A stretch of DNA of 21,305 nt from Candidatus Nanopelagicales bacterium (lineage in GTDB: Bacteria > Actinomycetota > Actinomycetes > S36-B12): contig JALQSY010000012.1 of NCBI GenBank assembly GCA_023264215.1, positions 1 through 21,305 of the forward strand, read 5' to 3'. A program made the translations under genes and the position numbers. The stretch's first letter is position 1, and every line of letters starts with the position of its first letter. This document shows, one piece after another, positions 7,361 to 14,400 of the stretch. Under the pieces are notes generated by a model, which made no database searches, had not been told where the DNA came from, and saw nothing but the letters and a program-made list of their open reading frames with translations.

Positions 7361-8074
7361 ATGCCGGAGGTCGCGCCCGTCGCTCTGGTGACCGGTGGCA
7401 ATCGGGGCATCGGCCTGGCGATCGCGCGCCATCTCGCGTCCCAGGGCCACGATGTCGTCATCGGCAGCAGGTCCGGATCGCCGGTGGACGGCTTGGCGAC
7501 GGTGACGATGGACGTGGCCAGCACTGAGTCCGTGGATGCCGCCGTCGACGAGATCGAGCAGACTCGGGGGCCCGTCGCGACGCTGGTGGCCAACGCCGGC
7601 ATCACCAGCGACAGCCTTCTCGTGCGGCTGGGCGACGACGACCTCGATGCGGTGATCCAGACGAATCTCGTGGGGGCCATTCGCTGCGCCCGCAGGGTGG
7701 CTCGCGGCATGATCAAGGCTCGATCGGGACGCATCGTCCTGCTCTCCAGCGTGGTCTGGGCGCTGGGCTCCGCGGGCCAGGTCAACTATGCGGCCGCCAA
7801 GGCCGGCCTCGTGGGTGCCGGGCGGAGCCTGGCTCGCGAGCTCGGAGGACGTGGGATCACCACGAACGTGATCGCACCGGGGTTCATCGACACGGACATG
7901 ACCGCTGCGCTGTCAGACGATGTGCGCGAGGGGATCCTCGCCCAGATCCCCGCCGGGCGCTACGGCACGGCGGAGGAGGTCGCGGCACTCGTCGGCTTCC
8001 TGGCCGGGCCGTCCGCCGGCTACATCAACGGCGCCGTCATCCCCGTCGACGGCGGCCTGGGTATGGGCCACTGA
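7361..8074 (+). CDS. fabG: 3-oxoacyl-[acyl-carrier-protein] reductase
   Basis: A 237-residue classical SDR. Visible motifs are TGGNRGIG (11-18, NADP-binding), VANAG (76-80), Asn102, Ser130 and the Y143xxxK147 pair in NYAAAK, followed by PGFIDTDM and the C-terminal VDGG. It reduces 3-oxoacyl-ACP to 3-hydroxyacyl-ACP in type II fatty acid synthesis in the cytoplasm. Assignment to fabG among the many SDRs rests on the motif set and on the enoyl-ACP reductase gene 11 nt downstream, the same order as fabG1(mabA)-inhA in mycobacteria. The ATG has GAGGGGAG 7 nt upstream. A longer leader separates it from its likely promoter, in contrast to the leaderless genes around it. Confidence 0.92.
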   Translation: MPEVAPVALVTGGNRGIGLAIARHLASQGHDVVIGSRSGSPVDGLATVTMDVASTESVDAAVDEIEQTRGPVATLVANAGITSDSLLVRLGDDDLDAVIQTNLVGAIRCARRVARGMIKARSGRIVLLSSVVWALGSAGQVNYAAAKAGLVGAGRSLARELGGRGITTNVIAPGFIDTDMTAALSDDVREGILAQIPAGRYGTAEEVAALVGFLAGPSAGYINGAVIPVDGGLGMGH

Positions 8075-8085
8075 GGAGGATCGGA

Positions 8086-8853
8086 ATGGGAATGCTCGAC
8101 GGCAAGCGGATCCTGGTCACCGGGGTGCTCACAGACCAGTCGATCGCGTTCCATGTGGCGCGTCATGCGCAGGACCAGGGCGCGACGGTGATCCTCACCT
8201 CCTTCGGTCGGGCCCTGTCGCTCACCCGGCGAAGCGCGTCTCGGCTGCCTCACGAAGCGCCGGTGATCGAACTCGATGTCACCTCGCAGGGCGACCTCGA
8301 TGCACTCGAGGGCCGTGTCCGGGCGCATGTCGACGGACTCGACGGTGTTCTCCACTCCATCGGATTCGCGCCCGAGTCCGCGCTCGGCGGTCGGTTCCTG
8401 TCGACACCGTGGTCGGATGTGAGCACGGCGCTAGAGGTCTCCGCCTATTCGTTGAAGTCTCTGACGGTCGCGTGCAGGCCGCTGCTCACAGCGGGCTCCT
8501 CGGTTGTCGGCCTGGATTTCGATGCGACGGTTGCCTGGCCGACATACGACTGGATGGGCGTGGCCAAGGCAGCCCTGGAGTCGACCGCCCGCTATCTCGC
8601 ACGCGACCTCGGACCCGACGGCATTCGCGTCAACCTCGTGGCTGCGGGACCGATCCGCACGATGGCCGCCAAGAGCATTCCCGGATTCGACGACTTCGAG
8701 AACGTGTGGCAGGGCCGGGCGCCGCTCGGCTGGGACCTCGACGATCCGGATCCGGCCGCGCGCGCGTGCGTGGCGCTCATGTCCGAGTGGTTCCCGGCCA
8801 CGACGGGGGAGATCATCCACGTCGACGGCGGGGTGCACTCGCAGGGGGCCTAG
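8086..8853 (+). CDS. inhA: Enoyl-[acyl-carrier-protein] reductase (NADH), InhA/FabI type
   Basis: A 255-residue enoyl-ACP reductase for the last step of the FAS-II cycle. Residues equivalent to M. tuberculosis InhA Ser94, Phe149, Tyr158 and Lys165 are seen as Ser91 (HSIGFAP), Phe145 (LDFDA), Tyr154 and Lys161 (YDWMGVAK). NLVAAGPIRTMA and RAPLGW are also InhA-like. The substrate-binding loop between GPIRTMA and RAPLGW is about 10 residues shorter than in InhA as I recall it, which fits ordinary chain lengths better than very long mycolate precursors. This is inference. ATG 8086 has GAGGAGG just after the fabG stop; ATG 8092 is a possible alternative. The gene ends 2 nt before the SixA-type gene. 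The product could equally be called FabI. Confidence 0.92.
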   Translation: MGMLDGKRILVTGVLTDQSIAFHVARHAQDQGATVILTSFGRALSLTRRSASRLPHEAPVIELDVTSQGDLDALEGRVRAHVDGLDGVLHSIGFAPESALGGRFLSTPWSDVSTALEVSAYSLKSLTVACRPLLTAGSSVVGLDFDATVAWPTYDWMGVAKAALESTARYLARDLGPDGIRVNLVAAGPIRTMAAKSIPGFDDFENVWQGRAPLGWDLDDPDPAARACVALMSEWFPATTGEIIHVDGGVHSQGA

Positions 8854-8855
8854 TC

Positions 8856-9356
8856 GTGCGCACGCTGATCGTGATGCGGCACGCCAAGTCGGACTACCCG
8901 CCCGGGGTGCCCGATGCCGACCGTCCGCTCTCGCCCCGGGGTGTCCGGGATGCGTCCGCCGCGCGCGACTGGCTCCGCGCGGCATGTCCCCGGATCGATG
9001 TCGTCAAGGTCTCGCCCGCGGTGCGCGCCCAGCAGACCCTCGACCTGATCTCGCCCGGACTGGTGCTGGGCGCGGTCGACACCGACTCGCGCATCTATCT
9101 CGACTGGGGCGAGCAGCTGCCCGCAGTCGTGGCGGAGCTCGATCCCGCAGCGCGGACGGCGCTCATCGTCGGGCACAACCCGGGCATCGAGGACTACGCC
9201 ATGTCGATGTGCCGTGACCGCGACGCGCCCGCATGCGTCCGGCTGTCTGCCAAGTACCCCACCGCTGGCATCGGCGTCGTGGCGTTTCCGCGGGCCTGGG
9301 CCGATCAGTCTTCGGCCGAGCTCGTGGTGTTCGCCGTCCCGCGCGCGACGGCGTGA
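8856..9356 (+). CDS. SixA-type histidine phosphatase family protein
   Basis: A 166-residue single-domain member of the histidine phosphatase (phosphoglycerate mutase-like) superfamily. The catalytic MRHAKSDYP at the N-terminus has Arg8-His9. It is followed by the acid-rich DRPLSPRG segment, SPAVRAQQT (53-61) and a second histidine at 107 in VGHNPGIED. The short length and RHAKS motif are those of SixA, which removes phosphate from phosphohistidine in E. coli; the actinobacterial substrate is unknown. GTG 8856 starts 2 nt after inhA, and GGGGG upstream may serve as ribosome binding site. The reading frame is open far upstream through inhA, but the RHxK start fixes the true N-terminus. The 3' end overlaps convergent serB by 52 bp, an unusually long overlap for this window. 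Confidence 0.87.
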   Translation: MRTLIVMRHAKSDYPPGVPDADRPLSPRGVRDASAARDWLRAACPRIDVVKVSPAVRAQQTLDLISPGLVLGAVDTDSRIYLDWGEQLPAVVAELDPAARTALIVGHNPGIEDYAMSMCRDRDAPACVRLSAKYPTAGIGVVAFPRAWADQSSAELVVFAVPRATA

Positions 9357-10534
9357 TCGTCGGCGTCTGCCTCCTCGATCTCCTCGCGCGTGATCCCGAG
9401 GAGGAAGAGCACCGAGTCGAGGTAGGGAGCGTTGAGACTGGTGTCCGCGGCGGCGCGGACGACCGGCTTGGCGTTGAATGCGATCCCGAGCCCCGCCGCG
9501 TCGAGCATGTCGAGATCGTTCGCGCCATCGCCGATGGCGATCGTGCGCGGCAGCGGTATGCCGAACTCCTCAGCGAAGTCCACCAGCGCAGCCCGCTTGC
9601 CGTCGCGGTCGATGATGTCGCCCACGAGGCGGCCCGTGATCACTCCATCGACGACCTCGAGGGTGTTGGCGCGCAGCCCGTCGACCTCGAGGTCCCTCGC
9701 CAGGGGGGCGATGACCTCGGTGAATCCGCCCGAGACGAGGCAGACGCGAAAGCCCAGCCGACGCAGCGTGCGGCACAGTGTCCGCGCTCCCGGAGTCAGT
9801 CGGATGCGCGAGGCGGTGGCTTCGAGCGCCTGGTGGGGCAGTCCGCGCAGCAGGGCCACGCGGGCGGAGAGGGATTCGGCGAAGTCGATCTCGCCGCGCA
9901 TCGCGCGTTCGGTGATGTCTGCCACCTGCGGTCCGACCCCGGCCTCCTCGGCGAGAAGGTCGATGACCTCGTCCTGGATCAGCGTGGAATCCACGTCCAT
10001 GACGATCAGGCGCTGTCCGCGCCGATCCAGCCCCGCGTGCTGCACGGCGACATCGACGCCGAGTTCGGCCGCCGCCTCGGAGAGCTCTCGCCGCAGGTCC
10101 GCGATGTCCTCTCCGGAGGCCTCGAAGACGACCGCGGTCACCGGGTAGGAGGCGATGCGCCTGATCCGATCGATGTTCCATCCTCGCGAGGCCATGCGCT
10201 GGGACAGCTCGGCCACGGCACCGGGCGTGAGCCGTTCGGCCATCATCGTCACGTGGATGCGTCGTCGGTCGGGGTCCTTGCGCGTGATGCTGGCACCCGG
10301 GACCGTCTCCACCTCCATGCCCAGACGCGCCGCTTCCGCGTGCAGCGTCGCGCGTGCGTCGCCCACGTCGACCGCTGACAGGCCGAGAAGGAACGCCAGG
10401 ATCAGTCGCCCGCGAACCACGATCTGCTGGACATCGAGGACCTCGCATCGGGTGTGCCGCAGGGATTCGAACACCGCGGCGGTCACGCCCGGCCGATCCC
10501 GGCCGCTGAGGATGGCGAGGAGGGTGCCGTCCAC
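9305..10534 (-). CDS. serB: Phosphoserine phosphatase with two N-terminal ACT domains
   Basis: A 409-residue protein of the actinobacterial SerB2 type. Residues 1-80 and about 92-165 look like two ACT domains (LAILSGRDRPGVTAAVF at the start). The HAD phosphatase follows: motif I MDVDSTL with Asp180 and Asp182, motif II VSGG (267-270), Lys313 and motif III/IV GDGANDLDML (335-344). It dephosphorylates O-phosphoserine to serine, the last step of serine synthesis, and ACT domains usually sense serine. Serine feeds glycine and one-carbon metabolism, which is also served by gcvH/gcvP in this window. GTG 10534 lies 6 nt after a TAGGCT box, so it is probably translated from a leaderless mRNA. That box includes the stop codon of the upstream gene. 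The 3' end overlaps the SixA-type gene. Confidence 0.93.
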   Translation of the reverse strand: MDGTLLAILSGRDRPGVTAAVFESLRHTRCEVLDVQQIVVRGRLILAFLLGLSAVDVGDARATLHAEAARLGMEVETVPGASITRKDPDRRRIHVTMMAERLTPGAVAELSQRMASRGWNIDRIRRIASYPVTAVVFEASGEDIADLRRELSEAAAELGVDVAVQHAGLDRRGQRLIVMDVDSTLIQDEVIDLLAEEAGVGPQVADITERAMRGEIDFAESLSARVALLRGLPHQALEATASRIRLTPGARTLCRTLRRLGFRVCLVSGGFTEVIAPLARDLEVDGLRANTLEVVDGVITGRLVGDIIDRDGKRAALVDFAEEFGIPLPRTIAIGDGANDLDMLDAAGLGIAFNAKPVVRAAADTSLNAPYLDSVLFLLGITREEIEEADADDHAVARGTANTTSSAED

Positions 10535-10540
10535 GCGGCG

Positions 10541-10546
10541 AGCCTA
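10541..10546 (-). promoter_or_regulatory. -10 box TAGGCT for leaderless serB
   Basis: Minus-strand TAGGCT, 6 nt (CGCCGC), then GTG 10534. Its first three bases (10546-10544) are also the TAG stop codon of the upstream hypothetical gene. The same hexamer precedes the glycine riboswitch at 19662. Confidence 0.6.
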
Positions 10547-11236
10547 GCCGTTGCGCGAGTCCGTCGAGTACGCGGACTCGACCGCGTCCCGGGCAGCGCG
10601 CTCGAGCCCGGAGGCGTCGACACCGACCGGGCCCTGCTCGACGTGTCCGAGGGCCAGCAGGATGCGCAGCCCGGTGGATGCGAGGACGCGCCGCTCCGCG
10701 GGCATCGCGGGCGGTCCGAGGATCCAGGAGTCGACGACCCGCTCGAGTGATCGCCGCTCGTCTCCGTCGCCGATCGCAGGGGAGAGGGCATCGGTGACGT
10801 GCGCCGCCCGCACGACCTCACCGCGCAATCGCTGGTCGGCCTCGGCTGGATCACGCACGCCGAGCGCACCCGCGGGAAGGTCATGGCGCGTCCAGGACCC
10901 GGCCCGGCCGGGGACGAGCCACGCCGACGCGCCCCCGGCCGCGGCCCAGCCCAGGGCGGCGTCGGCGGCCGCATCCCGCGGGAGCGCCAGGCCGCGCGCG
11001 TCGCCGGGGCGCGGCAGGCGCAGGACGCACACTCCGGCCCGGCGCATGCCGGCGACGATGTCCCACCATCCGCCGTGCGGCACGCCGAGGGCCGTGAGAG
11101 CGTCGAGCGCGGAGTCGGGAGCGACCAGGCCGTTGGCGAGCGCACCCACCGTCGCCGCCGCGCGAGCGGCGCGCCACGGCGCCTCGCCGATCGCCAGGCT
11201 CGGAAAGCGCGCCAGCGGAGGGCCCGGCGTGTCCAT
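10544..11236 (-). CDS. Actinobacterial conserved hypothetical protein upstream of serB
   Basis: A 230-residue Ala/Arg/Gly-rich protein with no recognised domain, signal peptide or clear transmembrane segment. Features include a helical N-terminus (about 18-45), GGWWDIVAGMRRAGVCVLRL (about 55-74) followed by PRPGDARGLALP, and a C-terminal part rich in charged residues with WILGPPAMPAERR. I recall similar unnamed proteins with a PRPGDPxGL segment in other actinobacteria, but can give no function. The ATG at 11236 is preferred to the in-frame GTG at 11242 because a TAGCCT box sits exactly 6 nt before the ATG and touches the GTG, so a transcript would begin after the GTG. The stop codon lies 9 nt before serB. 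It is divergent from the orphan ABC ATPase, which also appears leaderless. Confidence 0.72.
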   Translation of the reverse strand: MDTPGPPLARFPSLAIGEAPWRAARAAATVGALANGLVAPDSALDALTALGVPHGGWWDIVAGMRRAGVCVLRLPRPGDARGLALPRDAAADAALGWAAAGGASAWLVPGRAGSWTRHDLPAGALGVRDPAEADQRLRGEVVRAAHVTDALSPAIGDGDERRSLERVVDSWILGPPAMPAERRVLASTGLRILLALGHVEQGPVGVDASGLERAARDAVESAYSTDSRNG

Positions 11237-11242
11237 GCCCAC

Positions 11243-11248
11243 AGGCTA
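11243..11248 (-). promoter_or_regulatory. -10 box TAGCCT for the leaderless hypothetical gene
   Basis: Minus-strand TAGCCT, 6 nt (GTGGGC), then ATG 11236. It decides the start codon: the in-frame GTG at 11242-11240 lies inside the 6-nt gap and would be at or before the transcription start. Confidence 0.6.
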
Positions 11249-11293
11249 GGCGAGGGGGCCGATGCGCCGTCCGGTCCCGACCCGCCCGCCCTC

Positions 11294-11299
11294 TAGGTT
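11294..11299 (+). promoter_or_regulatory. -10 box TAGGTT for the leaderless ABC ATPase gene
   Basis: TAGGTT, 6 nt (GGTCGC), then GTG 11306. It stands back to back with the minus-strand TAGCCT at 11243-11248. The 45 bp between the two boxes must hold both upstream promoter halves, so the two polymerases would compete for it. Confidence 0.6.
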
Positions 11300-11305
11300 G
11301 GTCGC

Positions 11306-12088
11306 GTGGGCATCGTCGTGGACTTCGATTCGGTCGGCGTCCGGCGCGGTTCGACCTGGATCCTGTCCGACCTCACCTGGCAGGTGCGCGACGACGAGCG
11401 CTGGGTGCTGCTGGGCCCCAACGGCGCGGGCAAGTCCACGCTGCTGTCCATCGCCGCCACCCGCCAGCACCCGACGGTCGGGACCGCTCGCATCCTCGGG
11501 GAGACCATGGGAATGAGCGATGTGTTCGACCTGCGGCCCATGATCGGATGGGTCGGAGCCGGAGTGACCGATGCGATTCCGGCACGCGAGCAGGTCCGTG
11601 ACGTCGTGGTCACGGCGTCGTGGGGGATCACCGGACGCTGGCGGGAGGAGTACGACGAGGCGGATATCCGCCGCGCCGAACGCCTCCTGCGCCTGATGGG
11701 CATGAGCGAGCTCGCCGCGCGCCGTTTCGGAACCCTCTCCGACGGGGAGCGCAAGCGGACGCTCATCGCCCGCGCGCTCATGACCGATCCGGAGATCCTG
11801 CTGCTCGACGAGCCGGCCGCCGGACTTGATCTGGGCGGACGGGAGCAACTCGTGGCGCGCCTGTCGGCCATGGCCGCGGATGCCGCAGCTCCGACGACGG
11901 TGCTGGTCACGCACCATGTCGAGGAGATCCCGGCGAGTGTGACCCACGCGCTGCTGCTGCGTGCGGGAGTCGCAGTGGCACAGGGACCGGTCCACGACGT
12001 GCTGACCAACGAGGCGCTGTCCGCGGCGTACGGCATCCCGCTGCACATCGAGCGCCGTGACGGGCGCTGGTCGGCGCGGGCGCTGTAG
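11306..12088 (+). CDS. Orphan ABC transporter ATP-binding protein
   Basis: A 260-residue single ABC cassette: Walker A GPNGAGKST (37-45), Q-loop region about 85-95, signature LSDGE (144-148) in place of LSGGQ, Walker B ILLLDEPAAGLD and an H-loop in LVTHHVEEIP. The THHVEEIP motif and overall form resemble YlmA/ModF-like ATPases, often annotated as iron or molybdate transport components. No permease or binding protein is encoded nearby, so the partner and substrate are unknown, and a soluble non-transport role is possible. GTG 11306 follows a TAGGTT box by 6 nt and has no ribosome binding site. The gene ends in TAG at 12086-12088, 9 nt before the chosen photolyase start. Confidence 0.86.
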   Translation: MGIVVDFDSVGVRRGSTWILSDLTWQVRDDERWVLLGPNGAGKSTLLSIAATRQHPTVGTARILGETMGMSDVFDLRPMIGWVGAGVTDAIPAREQVRDVVVTASWGITGRWREEYDEADIRRAERLLRLMGMSELAARRFGTLSDGERKRTLIARALMTDPEILLLDEPAAGLDLGGREQLVARLSAMAADAAAPTTVLVTHHVEEIPASVTHALLLRAGVAVAQGPVHDVLTNEALSAAYGIPLHIERRDGRWSARAL

Positions 12089-12097
12089 GTGACGCAC

Positions 12098-13588
12098 ATG
12101 CGATGGATCTTCGGCGATCAGCTCGGACCGCACTTCCTGGACGACGATGGCGGCCACCCCGATGATCTTTCGGTGCTGCTCATCGAGTCTCGCGCGGCCT
12201 TCGCGCGCCGTCCGTACCACCGGCAGAAGGCTCACCTGATGCTGTCGGCGATGCGTCACCGGGCCCGCGAACTGCAGGACCGGGCGGTGTACGTGCGCAG
12301 CAACACCTACCGAGAGGCGCTGGACTCGATCGACGCGGATCTCAGCGTCATCAGCCCGACCAGCTGGCCCGCACGCGCGTTCGTCGGTGCGATTGCCGAG
12401 AGTCGCCCCGTGCGCGTCCTGCCGTCACGCGGCTTCGTCACCAGTGAGGCTGACTTCGCCGACTGGGTGTCGAACCGACGGACGCTGCGGCTGGAGGACT
12501 TCTACCGCGACACTCGGCGGCGCACGGGGATCCTCATGGACGGGGATGAGCCCGTCGGCGGCCGGTGGAACTTCGATGCCGACAACCGCCTGCCCCCACC
12601 CAAGGGCGCCGTCACCCTCGGCGTGCCCGAGCCCTGGTGGCCGGTCGAGGATGACATCGACGCGCAGGTGCGCGCCGATCTGGATCGCTGGGCCGACGAG
12701 GGGCTCCGCTTCTCGGGCGACGACGGGCCCCGTCGCTTCGCCGTCACCCGCGAAGAGGCCCTGGCGGTGCTGGACGACTTCATCGCCCACCGGCTGGTGC
12801 TCTTCGGTCCCTACGAGGACGCCGCACTGGTGGCCGACTGGACGATGGCCCATTCGCTGCTGTCCGTGCCGATGAACCTCGGCCTGCTCGACCCCGTGGA
12901 GGTCATCGACCGCGTCGTGCAGGCCTGGACCAGGGGCGAGGCACCCCTGGAGAGCGTCGAGGGCTTCGTGCGCCAGGTCATGGGGTGGCGCGACTACGTC
13001 TGGCACCTGTACTGGCACTTCGGCCCGGACTACGTCGCGACCTCGAACGCACTCGATGCCCGCGAGCCGCTTCCCGCGTGGTTCTCCGAGCTCGATGACA
13101 CGACGGTGAGCGCGCGCTGCCTGTCCACGGCACTGCGTGAGGTGCGGACGTACGGCTGGAACCACCACATCATCCGGCTCATGGTGCTCGGCAACTGGGC
13201 GCTCCAGCACGGGTACGACCCGCGAGAGACGACCGAGTGGTTCACCGCGCAGTATGTCGACGCCTACCCCTGGGTCATGGCCGCCAATGTCGTCGGGATG
13301 GCGCTTCATGCCGACGGGGGCCGGATGGCAACCAAGCCCTACGCAGCAGGGGGCGCCTACATCAAGCGCATGACTGACTTCTGCCGCGGGTGCGCCTACC
13401 GGCCGGACCACCGCGTCGGTCCGCAGGCCTGCCCCGTGACGGCCGGCTACTGGGCCTTCATCGCTCGCCACGAGGAGCAGTTCGCGCGCCACCCGCGCAT
13501 GGCGCAGGCCGCACGCGGTCTCGGGCGGCTCTCTGACCGGGACGCGCTCGTGGAGCAGGAGGCCTCACGGGGTTCGGCACCGCCGTGA
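12098..13588 (+). CDS. Cryptochrome/photolyase family protein of the Fe-S bacterial type (FeS-BCP)
   Basis: A 496-residue protein, the usual length for FeS-BCP (PhrB of Agrobacterium, CryB of Rhodobacter). It begins MRWIFGDQLGPHF with the GDQL motif. The four cysteines that hold the [4Fe-4S] cluster are visible at 341, 429, 432 and 445; the C-x2-C-x12-C spacing equals that of PhrB Cys438/441/454 as I recall it. WNHHIIRLMVLGNWAL (from about 354) has the His-His pair needed for (6-4) photoproduct repair. A flavin and an antenna pigment are expected. It most likely repairs UV (6-4) lesions in light. ATG 12098 is preferred because AGGTG lies 6 nt upstream. GTG 12089, directly after the ABC stop, would add three residues. 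The gene overlaps the RNA methyltransferase start by 4 nt (GTGA). Confidence 0.92.
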   Translation: MRWIFGDQLGPHFLDDDGGHPDDLSVLLIESRAAFARRPYHRQKAHLMLSAMRHRARELQDRAVYVRSNTYREALDSIDADLSVISPTSWPARAFVGAIAESRPVRVLPSRGFVTSEADFADWVSNRRTLRLEDFYRDTRRRTGILMDGDEPVGGRWNFDADNRLPPPKGAVTLGVPEPWWPVEDDIDAQVRADLDRWADEGLRFSGDDGPRRFAVTREEALAVLDDFIAHRLVLFGPYEDAALVADWTMAHSLLSVPMNLGLLDPVEVIDRVVQAWTRGEAPLESVEGFVRQVMGWRDYVWHLYWHFGPDYVATSNALDAREPLPAWFSELDDTTVSARCLSTALREVRTYGWNHHIIRLMVLGNWALQHGYDPRETTEWFTAQYVDAYPWVMAANVVGMALHADGGRMATKPYAAGGAYIKRMTDFCRGCAYRPDHRVGPQACPVTAGYWAFIARHEEQFARHPRMAQAARGLGRLSDRDALVEQEASRGSAPP

Positions 13589-14400
13589 GGATCGACCCCC
13601 GCCCGGTGACCGACGCCGCGGACCCTCGGATCGAGTTCTTCACCGAGCTGACCGACATGGATCTTCGTCAGCGCATCGAGCCCGAGCGGGGCCTGTTCAT
13701 GGCGGAGGGTCACCTCATCATCGACCGCTGCGCTCGCGCGGGCCTGCACTTCCACGCTGTGCTCACCGAGCCGCGCTGGCTGCCGCGGCTCGATGCCTCG
13801 CTCGCCTCGATCGACGCACCGGTCTACGTCGCCGAGCGCTCCGTGGTCGAGAGCATCACCGGCTACCGCGTGCACCGCGGCGCGCTGGCGGCCGTGTCGC
13901 GTCCTGCTCCCCTGAGCGCGGCGGAACTGCTCGCGGGGCACGGGGACGTCCTGGTGCTCGAGGATCTCGTGGATCCGACCAACGTCGGCCTGGCGATCCG
14001 ATCCGCCGTCGTCCAGGGGATCGACCGGGTCGTCCTGTCGCCCGGCTGCGCCGACCCGCTGTACCGCAAGGCGGTGAAATCGTCCATGGGCTCCGTGCTG
14101 CGCTGCCAATGGGCCCGGAGCGACGCATGGGGGGCCACCATCGAGGCGCTCGCCGAATCCCGTCGACTCATCGCGCTGACCCCCGATGGCCCGAGCGATC
14201 TCGAGCACGCGCTGGGGGAGTGCCGGGCCGAGCCGGTCGCGCTCGCCTTCGGCTCGGAGGGTCCCGGACTGAGCGAGGCTGTCCTGAACCGCGCATGGCG
14301 CCGCTGCGCGATCCCAATGCGCGATCCCGAAGACTCCCTCAACGTCGCCGCCGCCGTCGCGGTCGCGACGTACGCTCGATCGCGTAGCATGCTCGCATGA
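13585..14400 (+). CDS. TrmH/SpoU family RNA 2'-O-methyltransferase
   Basis: A 271-residue SPOUT-class methyltransferase. The N-terminal about 110 residues form a substrate-binding domain of the L30e-like type (EPERGLFMAEGHLIIDR). The catalytic part carries the three SpoU motifs: DPTNVGLAIRSA (motif 1, about 131-142), AFGSEGPGLS (motif 2) and IPMRDPEDSLNVAAAVAV (motif 3). These bind S-adenosylmethionine in a trefoil knot. The target is a ribose 2'-OH in rRNA or tRNA; which one cannot be told. Family members in actinobacteria include TsnR-like 23S rRNA enzymes linked to thiostrepton resistance, but no such cluster is here. GTG 13585 overlaps the photolyase stop, and its TGA overlaps the next ATG, so translation is coupled on both sides. 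The 3' end contains the promoter of the copper lipoprotein gene. Confidence 0.88.
   Translation: MRIDPRPVTDAADPRIEFFTELTDMDLRQRIEPERGLFMAEGHLIIDRCARAGLHFHAVLTEPRWLPRLDASLASIDAPVYVAERSVVESITGYRVHRGALAAVSRPAPLSAAELLAGHGDVLVLEDLVDPTNVGLAIRSAVVQGIDRVVLSPGCADPLYRKAVKSSMGSVLRCQWARSDAWGATIEALAESRRLIALTPDGPSDLEHALGECRAEPVALAFGSEGPGLSEAVLNRAWRRCAIPMRDPEDSLNVAAAVAVATYARSRSMLA
14385..14390 (+). promoter_or_regulatory. -10 box TAGCAT for the leaderless PHM-like lipoprotein gene
   Basis: TAGCAT, 6 nt (GCTCGC), then ATG 14397. It lies inside the last codons of the RNA methyltransferase gene. It would let the lipoprotein gene be expressed separately from the upstream operon even though the two genes overlap by 4 nt. 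Confidence 0.55.

Noticed and set aside
7920..8855. A long frame joining the fabG/inhA region in frame with the SixA-type protein, suggesting a fusion
   Set aside because: The upstream part is the wrong frame of fabG and inhA. The RHxK motif directly after GTG 8856 marks the real start.
13585..14400. Calling the SpoU methyltransferase a thiostrepton-resistance gene
   Set aside because: Motifs are general to the SPOUT family, and there is no antibiotic cluster nearby.
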